Source: Poindextera sp035294785 (GTDB lineage: Bacteria > Pseudomonadota > Alphaproteobacteria > Caulobacterales > Caulobacteraceae). Taken from it: a stretch of 5,848 nt of DNA. The notes below the pieces were generated by a model. That model made no database searches and had not been told where the DNA came from. It was given only the letters and a program-made list of their open reading frames with translations. The translations under genes were made by a program, and so were the position numbers. The DNA lies in NCBI GenBank assembly GCA_035294785.1, contig DATGKF010000128.1, forward strand, positions 1 to 5,848, read 5' to 3'. How positions within the stretch are numbered: position 1 is the first letter of the stretch; each line of letters begins with the position of its first letter. This document shows, in pieces, positions 1 through 4,965 of the stretch.

Positions 1-383
1 CCGCCCCAGGCATGCGCGGCTGCGACCGCGGCAGGGTCGTTGTCGCCCGCGAACACCACGCAGACACGCACCGGGTAGTTTCGATCGCCGATCGGCAGGC
101 TGCTGAGGCCCCAGGCGACCGCTCGGCTGCTGTCGGCGTTGACCACGACCTTCCCGTCCGGGCCGACCGTGCTCAGCAGGCCGCTGGCTTGCGCCGGCGA
201 GGCGGGGAGGAAGCCCAGGGCCTTCGTCGCCTCCGCAATCGCGGAAGGATGGGCGCCGGTCGAGAGGCAAGCACGTTCGATGAGAGCGAACAGCGGGTCC
301 TCCGCCGCCGTCGCTGGAGTGGCGGCGGCGAGCAGCAGGCCGGACGCGAGCCCACCCAGGCAGGCAGGTCCGAGCCGATTCAT
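1..383 (-). CDS. Secreted cysteine-containing hypothetical protein, C-terminus outside window
   Basis: The frame is open from the ATG at 383 to the left edge (127 codons seen, no stop). Residues 1-26 look like a Sec signal peptide: a short basic start (MNR), a hydrophobic run rich in Leu/Ala/Gly to about residue 21, then an A-x-A site (ATA, 24-26) before AEDP. The mature part has a helix-like segment (30-58, FALIERACLSTG) and two cysteines, C39 and C108, the latter in a strand-like RVCVVFAG. A disulfide in the periplasm is plausible. The ATG overlaps the stop of the upstream SMP-30-like gene (ATGA), so the two are probably translationally coupled. I do not recognise the family with confidence. 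The pattern (signal peptide, early Cys after a helix, later Cys in a strand) recalls small uncharacterised proteobacterial exported proteins. No function is assigned. Confidence 0.75.
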   Translation of the reverse strand, partial: MNRLGPACLGGLASGLLLAAATPATAAEDPLFALIERACLSTGAHPSAIAEATKALGFLPASPAQASGLLSTVGPDGKVVVNADSSRAVAWGLSSLPIGDRNYPVRVCVVFAGDNDPAAVAAAHAWG

Positions 384-1294
384 GCGTTAAAGTTCAACTT
401 TAAACCAGGTCGCGGCCAGCGGGTTTTGTAGAGCTTGCCGGTGGAGGCGGCGGTGATCCAGGCGTCGCGCATGTCGGCGCCGCCGAAGCAGATGTTTGTC
501 GTGATCAGGTCCGGCACGGCGTAGTGCTCGATCGAGCCGTCCGGGTCGAAGGCGGTGATGCCGCCGTTGATGATCGTGGCGACGCAGACCTTGCCGCCGG
601 CTTCCACCGCCAGGCTGTCCAGCAGCTGATAGCCCTGCAGGTTGTGCACGACGCGGCCGGGCGCGAACCCGGTCTGGGCGAGCTCGCCTTCGCCGGCGAT
701 GTCGAACGCCCAGAGGCGGCCGAGGTTGGTGTCGGCGGCGTAGACGACCGTCTCGTCCGGCGAGAGGCCGACGCCGTTCGGCGAGATGATGTGGTCGCGG
801 GCGCGCACGATCTTCGAGCCGTCCGGTTTGGCGTAATAGAGGGCGCCGAACTTGCGGCCCTCCGGCGTCGCGCACCCGTGGTCGGTGAACCAGAAGCCGC
901 CGGACTTGTCGAAGACGAGGTCGTTGGGCGCGATCAGCCGCCGCCCGTCGCAGGCGTCGTAGACCGTTTCGGCCTTGCCCGTCTTGATGTCGACCCGCTG
1001 GATCATGCCGCCGGTATGCTCGGGCGGCGTCGGCCCGGGAAAGCGGAGGCCGTTCTGCATGGTCGCGGCGAAGGCGCCGCCGTTGTTGGTCACCCAGATC
1101 GCGCCGTCCGGTCCGATCGCCGCGCCATTGGTCATGCCGCCGCAATCGGCGATGCGCTCCTTCTTGCCGTCTGGCGTCACCCGGGTCAGCGCGCCGACAA
1201 ACATCTCGGTCACGATCACCGAGCCGTCGTTCATGGCGATCGGCCCCTCGGGGAACTCGAGATCCTCGGCGAGGAGGTGCAGGTCCAGGTCCAT
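380..1294 (-). CDS. SMP-30/gluconolactonase/LRE-like family protein (sugar-lactone hydrolase-like)
   Basis: The 304-residue product has the six-bladed beta-propeller pattern of the SMP-30/gluconolactonase family, with repeated P-D-G turns (41-43, 62-64, 157-159, 251-253). The divalent-metal ligands of regucalcin-type enzymes have clear counterparts: E16 in FPEGP, N173 in SPNGVGLSPD and D226 in LLDSLAVE. N124 in APNDLVFD matches the substrate-contacting Asn. Family members hydrolyse lactones such as gluconolactone in a metal-dependent way, but the real substrate here cannot be read from the sequence. There is no signal peptide, so it is probably cytoplasmic. The ATG at 1294 is supported by AAGGGAG eight bases upstream. 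It lies 72 nt downstream of folA on the same strand and overlaps the next gene by 4 nt, so it is probably the middle gene of a three-gene unit. A folate-related role is not implied by the family. Confidence 0.9.
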   Translation of the reverse strand: MDLDLHLLAEDLEFPEGPIAMNDGSVIVTEMFVGALTRVTPDGKKERIADCGGMTNGAAIGPDGAIWVTNNGGAFAATMQNGLRFPGPTPPEHTGGMIQRVDIKTGKAETVYDACDGRRLIAPNDLVFDKSGGFWFTDHGCATPEGRKFGALYYAKPDGSKIVRARDHIISPNGVGLSPDETVVYAADTNLGRLWAFDIAGEGELAQTGFAPGRVVHNLQGYQLLDSLAVEAGGKVCVATIINGGITAFDPDGSIEHYAVPDLITTNICFGGADMRDAWITAASTGKLYKTRWPRPGLKLNFNA

Positions 1295-1302
1295 CGGCGG
1301 CG

Positions 1303-1309
1303 CTCCCTT
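1303..1309 (-). promoter_or_regulatory. Ribosome-binding site of the SMP-30-like gene
   Basis: AAGGGAG on the minus strand, 8 nt before the ATG at 1294. It fixes the start codon and shows that this gene has its own initiation site despite following folA by only 72 nt. Confidence 0.65.
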
Positions 1310-1366
1310 GTCGCGGCTGTCTTCGCGGCGTTCGCGCGCCGTTAAAGCAGGCGGCGCAAGCGAGCG

Positions 1367-1882
1367 CTAGCGCCGCTCGAGCACGCGGAAGACGAACGGG
1401 TGGTCGTCCCCATCACCGGCGGGATGCGCCTCGCGTGAGACCTCGGTCCAGTCACGCTCGTCGAACGGCGGGAAGCGCACGTCGCCCTCCACCTCGGCCT
1501 CGATCTCGGTCAGGTACATCCGCTGCGCCTTCGGCAGGGCGAGCGCGAACAGCGCCGCCCCGCCGATCACGCACACTTCGCCGGCGCCGTCCTCGGCGGC
1601 CTGTTCGCGGGCGATCTGCACCGCTTCCGAGAGATCTTCGCAGCGCAGCGCGCCGCTCGGCTCGAACGAGCCGTCGCGGGAGAGCACGATGTTGGTGCGG
1701 CCCGGCAGCGGCTTGCGCGGCAGGCTTTCCCAGGTCTTGCGCCCCATGATCACCGGCTTGCCGAGGGTGAGGGCGCGGAAGTGCTTCAGATCGCTGGACT
1801 GTCGCCAGGGCAGGTCGCCGTCGCGGCCGATGACGCCGTTCAGCGAGCGGGCGACCGGACCCAAGGTCAGTTGGATGCTCAT
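1367..1882 (-). CDS. folA: Dihydrofolate reductase
   Basis: DHFR catalyses NADPH-dependent reduction of dihydrofolate to tetrahydrofolate in the cytoplasm and replenishes the folate oxidised by ThyA. The 171 residues are a normal single-domain length. Visible family motifs in order: GVIGRDGDLPW (16-26, Met20-loop region, W26), the catalytic acid D31 in SDLKHF, VIMGRKTWESL (44-54, NADPH-binding), LPGRTNIVLSR (59-69, with R62 for the folate glutamate), VIGGAALF (105-112) and LTEIEAEVEGD (from 124, with T125 hydrogen-bonded to the catalytic acid in known structures). F112 falls where E. coli has Tyr100 and S. aureus has Phe98, a natural alternative. The ATG at 1882 has AGAGG (minus strand, 1890-1894) 7 nt upstream. 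The overlapping GCTAGAGG (1890-1897) partly resembles the Caulobacter -10 element, so the leader may be very short. The gene heads a probable operon with the SMP-30-like gene and diverges from a membrane-protein gene 26 nt away. Confidence 0.97.
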   Translation of the reverse strand: MSIQLTLGPVARSLNGVIGRDGDLPWRQSSDLKHFRALTLGKPVIMGRKTWESLPRKPLPGRTNIVLSRDGSFEPSGALRCEDLSEAVQIAREQAAEDGAGEVCVIGGAALFALALPKAQRMYLTEIEAEVEGDVRFPPFDERDWTEVSREAHPAGDGDDHPFVFRVLERR

Positions 1883-1895
1883 CGGCGAACCTCTA

Positions 1896-1912
1896 GCATG
1901 GACCGGTCATGC
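1896..1912. promoter_or_regulatory. Dyad-symmetric element in the 26-nt divergent spacer
   Basis: GCATGGACCGGTCATGC reads as GCAT, one extra G, the perfect palindrome GACCGGTC (1901-1908), then ATGC. The outer arms are also complementary. It fills most of the gap between the folA start and the membrane-protein start and runs 4 nt into the latter. It could be a shared operator or simply a short chance palindrome in GC-rich DNA. Any promoter for either gene must overlap it or lie within the opposite gene. Confidence 0.3.
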
Positions 1913-2502
1913 CCAAGATCGCGCAAGCCCTCATCATCGGTTTCGTCGTCGCCCTCGTCGTCGGCGGCGGCATGGGCTGGCTGCTGAGCTTCGATCCCGA
2001 ACCGCATGCGATGACGCCGTTGATGACCGGCGCGGGGGCCGGCGCGCTGACGGCCTTCATCATCGCCACGCTCGCCGGCAACCGCAGCATCGCCAACGTC
2101 AGCCAGGCCGACAAGCGCGCCGCGTTGGAGCGGTCGCCGCCGGAGGGCAAGGCGCTGATCTTCCTCGTTCGCCGCGGCTACATGGCCAAGCTGGTCGGCA
2201 TGAACTTCGAGATCGACAGCATTCCGGTGGCGCAGCTGAAGAGCCCTCACTTCACCTGCGTCGCCGTTCCGGCGGGGCCGCATACGATCACGGCGGCTTT
2301 CGGCGGGTTTGCGGCCGGCCAGTCGAAGGTGGGCGGCTTTGCGCTGACCGCCACGCCGGGCATGACCGCCGTCATCGAAGCCCGCATGCTCTGGGGTCTC
2401 GTTCAGGGCGGGATCGGGCTCTCGCAGCAGACCGACGTCGCCGCCGCCAAGGCCCGCCTGGCCGGCAAGCCGATGACGCCGCCCGATGTGAGCGAGATCT
2501 GA
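1909..2502 (+). CDS. Two-helix membrane protein with DUF2846-like C-terminal domain
   Basis: The 197-residue product begins with two strongly hydrophobic segments, about 7-27 (IIGFVVALVVGGGMGWLL) and 37-57 (Gly/Ala-rich, ending FIIATLA), joined by a short polar loop, so it is very likely an inner-membrane protein. From about residue 80 a soluble domain reads KALIFLVRRGY...FEIDSIPVAQLKSPHFTCVAVPAGPHTIT. This has the R-x-x...D-x-x-x-V-A-x-L...F...V-P-x-G-x-H-T pattern of DUF2846-type beta-sandwich domains, whose function is unknown. The match is by eye. The tail (about 175-197) is helical then Pro-rich. There is no clear Shine-Dalgarno before the ATG at 1909, and folA starts only 26 nt away, so a short-leader or leaderless message is possible. 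The stop lies 7 nt from the thyA stop on the opposite strand. It separates thyA from folA, but nothing ties it to folate metabolism. Confidence 0.85.
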   Translation: MPKIAQALIIGFVVALVVGGGMGWLLSFDPEPHAMTPLMTGAGAGALTAFIIATLAGNRSIANVSQADKRAALERSPPEGKALIFLVRRGYMAKLVGMNFEIDSIPVAQLKSPHFTCVAVPAGPHTITAAFGGFAAGQSKVGGFALTATPGMTAVIEARMLWGLVQGGIGLSQQTDVAAAKARLAGKPMTPPDVSEI

Positions 2503-2509
2503 CGCCAGC

Positions 2510-3334
2510 CTAAACGGCGATCTGCGCCTTGATCGCCGGGTGCGCGCGGTAGCCGTGCAGGCGGATGTCCTCGTACTCGAAGGCGAAGAGATCGGACTTC
2601 GGCGCCAGGGTCAGCGTCGGGAAGGGCAGGGGCTCGCGCGTCAGCTGCTCTTTCGCCTGTTCGATGTGGTTCAGATAGAGATGGGCGTCGCCGAAGGTGT
2701 GCACGAACTCGCCGGGCTTCAGCCCGGTCGCCTCGGCCATCATCAGCGTCAAGAGCGCGTAGCTCGCGATGTTGAACGGCACGCCGAGGAAGGTGTCGGC
2801 CGAACGCTGGTAGAGCTGGCACGAGAGGCGCCCGTCGGCCACGAAGAACTGGAAGAGGCAGTGGCAGGGCGGCAGCGCCATGTCGTCGACGTCGGACGGG
2901 TTCCAGGCCGAGACGATGTGGCGGCGGCTGGATGGGGCCTCGCGGATCGAGCGCACGACACCGGCGACCTGGTCGATGCTGCGTCCGTCCGGCGCCGCCC
3001 ACGAGCGCCACTGTTTGCCATAGATCGGGCCGAGCTCGCCGTCGGCGTCAGCCCACTCGTCCCAGATGCTGACGCCGCGCGCCTGCAGCCAGCGCACGTT
3101 GGTGTCGCCGCGCAGGAACCACAGCAGCTCGAGCGCGATCGACTTGAAGTGCAGCTTCTTCGTGGTGAGCAGCGGAAAGCCGGCGGCCAGATCGAAGCGC
3201 ATCTGCCGCCCGAAGACGCCCAGCGTGCCCACGCCCGTGCGGTCCTCGCGCCGGACGCCGTTCGCCAGGATGTCGGCGAGCAGGTCCAGGTACTGGCGCT
3301 CGGGGTGGAGGGCGACGGCGGCGTGGGCGTTCAT
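2510..3334 (-). CDS. thyA: Thymidylate synthase
   Basis: ThyA converts dUMP and methylenetetrahydrofolate to dTMP and dihydrofolate, acting as a cytoplasmic homodimer. With the ATG at 3334 the product is 274 residues, close to the usual 264. Visible signatures: DRTGVGT (31-37), FPLLTTKKLHFKS (53-65), LWFLRGDTN (71-79), LGPIYGKQWRSW (101-112), the RRHIVSAWNP motif (R137/R138 bind the partner-subunit phosphate), the catalytic cysteine C157 in LPPCHCLFQF, QRSADTFLGVPFNIASYA (176-193, N188 for dUMP selectivity), HTFGDAHLYLNH (H218, Y220) and the conserved end HPAIKAQIAV. All key residues are present. The frame stays open to a GTG at 3394, but those 20 extra residues are not family-like and lack a Shine-Dalgarno. 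The ATG also has only a weak one. It follows the DUF924 gene by 66 nt on the same strand, so it is probably co-transcribed with it. Confidence 0.97.
   Translation of the reverse strand: MNAHAAVALHPERQYLDLLADILANGVRREDRTGVGTLGVFGRQMRFDLAAGFPLLTTKKLHFKSIALELLWFLRGDTNVRWLQARGVSIWDEWADADGELGPIYGKQWRSWAAPDGRSIDQVAGVVRSIREAPSSRRHIVSAWNPSDVDDMALPPCHCLFQFFVADGRLSCQLYQRSADTFLGVPFNIASYALLTLMMAEATGLKPGEFVHTFGDAHLYLNHIEQAKEQLTREPLPFPTLTLAPKSDLFAFEYEDIRLHGYRAHPAIKAQIAV
2515..2538. terminator. Hairpin at the convergent thyA / membrane-protein gene ends
   Basis: CGGCGATC (2515-2522) and GATCGCCG (2531-2538) form a perfect 8-bp stem with an 8-nt loop. On the plus strand it lies 12 nt past the stop of the membrane-protein gene. 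On the minus strand it lies in the last codons of thyA and is followed at once by TTTAG, a minimal U-tract. It could terminate either transcript. The lack of a real T-run keeps this tentative. Confidence 0.4.
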
Positions 3335-3400
3335 CGCCGGCCATTCTGCCGCCGAATCGGACCGGCGGCCATGCCCGCGGGCCTGCGCGTCCACAGGTGG

Positions 3401-3940
3401 CTAACCGGCGAAGCCGCCTTCGTCGAGGAAGGCCTGCTCGTCCACCGTCGTCACGCGGCCCAGGGCGGCGTTGCGGTGTGGGAAACGCCCGAAGCGGGCG
3501 ACGATGTCCCGGTGCTGGCGGGCGAAGCCCAGGTTCGAAGGCTCGCCGCTTTCGAACAGGGCGACCGAGCGATCCTGGTCGGCGGCGCCCTCCGAATGCA
3601 TGAACGGCATATAGAAGAAGCCCTTCAAGGCCGGCTCGACGGCGCCGTCGAAACCCGCGTCGATCGCCCGGCCGGCCGTTGCGCGCGCGAGCGGGTCGGT
3701 CGCGAACGCGTGCGCCGAGCCGCGATAGATGTTGCGCGGGATCTGGTCGAACAGTAGCACCAGCGCCAGCGCGCCGTCGGCCGTCTCCGCCCAGGCGGCG
3801 TATTCGCCCCGCGCGGCGGCGTGGTGGACGGGCTCGAAGCGCAGGCGGATGGCGTCGTCGAAGGCGGTTGATTTCGCCCACCATTTCTTCGGCCCGGCGG
3901 CGAGCCAGAATCCAACGACATCGGCGGCGAGAGCGGCCAT
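3401..3940 (-). CDS. DUF924 family protein
   Basis: The 179-residue product carries the DUF924 (PF06041) signature through its whole length: VVGFWLA (8-14), KKWWAKSTAFDDAIRLRF (18-35), the LALVLLFDQIPRNIYRGSAHAFATD block (58-82), GFFYMPFMHSEGAADQDRSV (107-126), RHD-type HRDIVARFGRFPHRNAALGR (143-162) and TTVDEQAFL (164-172). The family is alpha-helical and TPR-like. Its biochemical function is not established, and length and motif set are typical. There is no signal peptide, so it is cytoplasmic. The ATG at 3940 is supported by GGAGG five bases upstream. It is the first gene before thyA on the minus strand (66-nt gap), which suggests co-transcription. Its other side is a 208-nt region shared with the divergent RcnB-type gene. 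The conserved FGRFPHRN motif with Asp/His/Arg residues hints at an active or binding site, but that is inference. Confidence 0.93.
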   Translation of the reverse strand: MAALAADVVGFWLAAGPKKWWAKSTAFDDAIRLRFEPVHHAAARGEYAAWAETADGALALVLLFDQIPRNIYRGSAHAFATDPLARATAGRAIDAGFDGAVEPALKGFFYMPFMHSEGAADQDRSVALFESGEPSNLGFARQHRDIVARFGRFPHRNAALGRVTTVDEQAFLDEGGFAG

Positions 3941-3945
3941 TCCGG

Positions 3946-3950
3946 CCTCC
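3946..3950 (-). promoter_or_regulatory. Ribosome-binding site of the DUF924 gene
   Basis: GGAGG on the minus strand, 5 nt before the ATG at 3940. It is one of the best Shine-Dalgarno matches in the window and decides this start. Confidence 0.65.
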
Positions 3951-3982
3951 GGGCGGGGGTTCGCCCGAAGCTGGCCCAGCCG

Positions 3983-4017
3983 CCCGACCGGCGCAAGCGG
4001 CTCAACCCGACCGGCGC
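3983..4017. repeat. 12-bp direct repeat in the divergent intergenic region
   Basis: CCCGACCGGCGC occurs identically at 3983-3994 and 4006-4017, 23 bp start to start (about two helical turns). It lies between the DUF924 and RcnB-type genes, 43 nt upstream of the DUF924 start. It may be a pair of regulator-binding sites or a small duplication. No known operator is recognised. Confidence 0.5.
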
Positions 4018-4036
4018 CTCGACGGCGCTCGAATGT

Positions 4037-4060
4037 GAACGGCGCGCTGGCGCTCCGTTC
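4037..4060. promoter_or_regulatory. 24-nt inverted repeat upstream of the RcnB-type gene
   Basis: GAACGG (4037-4042) and CCGTTC (4055-4060) are perfect arms. Inside, after one C/T mismatch, GCG (4044-4046) pairs with CGC (4051-4053), giving an almost continuous stem around CTGG. It lies about 90 nt before the TTG start, so it is an operator candidate or a leader hairpin. No plus-strand gene ends upstream, so it is not a terminator in that direction. Confidence 0.35.
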
Positions 4061-4110
4061 AAGCGCGGTTCAGGCGGCGGGGCGCACCCTTCGGCCGATC
4101 GCAGGCCCGT

Positions 4111-4126
4111 GCGCCGGAACCGGCGC
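4111..4126 (+). promoter_or_regulatory. Inverted repeat just before the RcnB-type gene's ribosome-binding site
   Basis: GCGCCGGAACCGGCGC has perfect 7-bp arms around AA and ends 10 nt before the Shine-Dalgarno. As RNA it would fold with a 4-nt or larger loop next to the ribosome-binding site. As DNA it could be an operator near the promoter. Confidence 0.35.
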
Positions 4127-4136
4127 CGCCCCGAAC

Positions 4137-4142
4137 AAGGAG
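4137..4142 (+). promoter_or_regulatory. Ribosome-binding site deciding the TTG start
   Basis: AAGGAG, 6 nt before the TTG at 4149. It selects this TTG over upstream in-frame codons and places a proper signal peptide at the N-terminus. Confidence 0.8.
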
Positions 4143-4148
4143 CTTCGC

Positions 4149-4865
4149 TTGAAACGCATCGCAACCGCCGCGTTCCTCGTCGGCCTCATGAGCGGCGCGA
4201 GCGCGCTCGCCGCCGATCACGACCATGGCGACAATGGCGGGCACGACCAGGGCGACCACCACCAGGATCACCAGGATCGTTCGTCTGGCTCGCACGGGTC
4301 GAACCCGAACAACAACAACAACGGCGCCCATACGTTCACCGGCCACCCGATGGGGACGCCGCAAGTCGGCGGGCCGCAAACCTTCACGCCGCGCGGACCG
4401 TCCAGCGGGTTCACGCCGCAAGTTCACCACTTCAACGGACCGGCGGTCGTCAATCCGCCGAACCCGCAGTCAGACTGGCGCGGCCGCGGCGAGGACCGCA
4501 ACCGCGACTCCGGCCGAGACTTTGGTCGCGATCATGAAGGCCGTGGGCAAGACTTCGGCCGCGACCGCGACCGGCCGCGCTTCAACCCGGAATTCTTCCC
4601 GCGCGACGTGCATCCGAACTTCCGCTTCCACTGGCGGTACGGCCGCTGGTTCGGTCCGCCCGGCTTCTATTATCGGCCCTGGTTCTACGGCGAGTACCTG
4701 CCGTTCGGCTGGTATGAGTCCGAGTGGTACATCAACGACTACTGGGACTACGACCTGCCCGTGCCGCCCTATGGCTACGAGTGGATTCGCAACGGTCCCG
4801 ATGCGCTGCTGGTCGACGTCTCGGACGGCATGGTCGTCGAGGTGGTGCAGGGCATCTTCTACTAG
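4149..4865 (+). CDS. Secreted His/Asp-rich protein with C-terminal RcnB domain
   Basis: The 238-residue exported protein starts at TTG, chosen from a strong AAGGAG six bases upstream and the signal peptide that follows (KRIATAAFLVGLMSGASALA, cleavage near residue 21). Next is a His/Asp-rich stretch (23-49, seven His), then an Asn run (54-58). A Gly/Pro/Thr-rich linker (59-107) and an Arg/Asp/Gly segment follow, the latter with the near-repeat RDFGRD / QDFGRD (123-128 and 134-139). The C-terminal aromatic-rich domain (about 157-238) includes GEYLPFGW, YINDYWDYDLPVPPYGYEWIR and GPDALLVDVSDGMVVEVV. This is the RcnB pattern. E. coli RcnB is a periplasmic protein affecting nickel/cobalt efflux through RcnA, but many alphaproteobacterial RcnB-domain proteins have no known metal role. 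No rcnA-like gene is in view. The location is periplasmic. Metal binding by the His/Asp tract is inference. It stands as its own transcription unit between divergent DUF924 and downstream ilvC. Confidence 0.9.
   Translation: MKRIATAAFLVGLMSGASALAADHDHGDNGGHDQGDHHQDHQDRSSGSHGSNPNNNNNGAHTFTGHPMGTPQVGGPQTFTPRGPSSGFTPQVHHFNGPAVVNPPNPQSDWRGRGEDRNRDSGRDFGRDHEGRGQDFGRDRDRPRFNPEFFPRDVHPNFRFHWRYGRWFGPPGFYYRPWFYGEYLPFGWYESEWYINDYWDYDLPVPPYGYEWIRNGPDALLVDVSDGMVVEVVQGIFY
4260..4322 (+). repeat. Two short in-frame tandem repeats inside the RcnB-type gene
   Basis: CACCAGGAT occurs twice in tandem (4260-4268, 4269-4277) and encodes HQD-HQD. Thirty bases on, AAC is repeated five times (4308-4322) and encodes five Asn. 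Both units are multiples of three, so slippage would change the length of the His/Asp and Asn tracts without a frameshift. Confidence 0.8.
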
Positions 4866-4872
4866 GCCCGAC

Positions 4873-4903
4873 GGGCCGTTCCGGCGCCGGCGCCGGGCGG
4901 CCC
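4873..4903 (+). terminator. Strong GC hairpin after the RcnB-type gene
   Basis: Outer arms GGGCCG (4873-4878) and CGGCCC (4898-4903) flank the perfect 16-bp palindrome CCGGCGCCGGCGCCGG (4881-4896). It begins 7 nt past the stop codon. There is no T-run after it, so it is not a canonical intrinsic terminator. It may stall polymerase or protect the 3' end of the message. Confidence 0.4.
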
Positions 4904-4905
4904 GC

Positions 4906-4936
4906 TTGACGCACGCCTGAAAAGACGGTCGATAGC
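4906..4936 (+). promoter_or_regulatory. Candidate ilvC promoter
   Basis: TTGACGC at 4906-4912 matches the Caulobacter-type -35 box (TTGACGS) and sits just past the hairpin. The -10 is unconvincing: GATAGC (4931-4936, spacing 19) is the nearest AT-richer hexamer. A start near 4943 would leave a leader of about 20-25 nt. Confidence 0.35.
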
Positions 4937-4965
4937 CCGCCTCGCCCGCCGGAGACGGAAACGCC

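Noticed and set aside
524..1345. 273-codon plus-strand open frame antisense to the SMP-30-like gene
   Set aside because: The minus strand holds the propeller protein with its metal ligands, and this frame is an Ala/Arg/Val-rich shadow.
1361..1379. CGAGCG/CGCTCG hairpin around the folA stop as a terminator
   Set aside because: There is only a 6-bp stem, no T-run, and the next same-strand gene begins 72 nt later, so a terminator is not supported.
3335..3394. GTG at 3394 as a longer thyA start
   Set aside because: The extra 20 residues are not family-like, there is no Shine-Dalgarno, and the ATG at 3334 already gives a full-length enzyme.
2540..3757. 405-codon plus-strand open frame antisense to thyA and the DUF924 gene
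   Set aside because: It lies opposite two genes with complete family motifs, its own translation has no recognisable domain, and high GC content routinely leaves such antisense frames open.
3048..3884. 278-codon minus-strand frame overlapping thyA and DUF924 out of frame
   Set aside because: It is the same strand but a shifted frame, Arg/Pro-rich, spanning two real genes. There is no evidence of translation.
3729..4148. ATG at 3729 as a longer start for the RcnB-type protein
   Set aside because: It would run antisense through the DUF924 gene and bury the signal peptide internally. The TTG at 4149 with AAGGAG explains the start.
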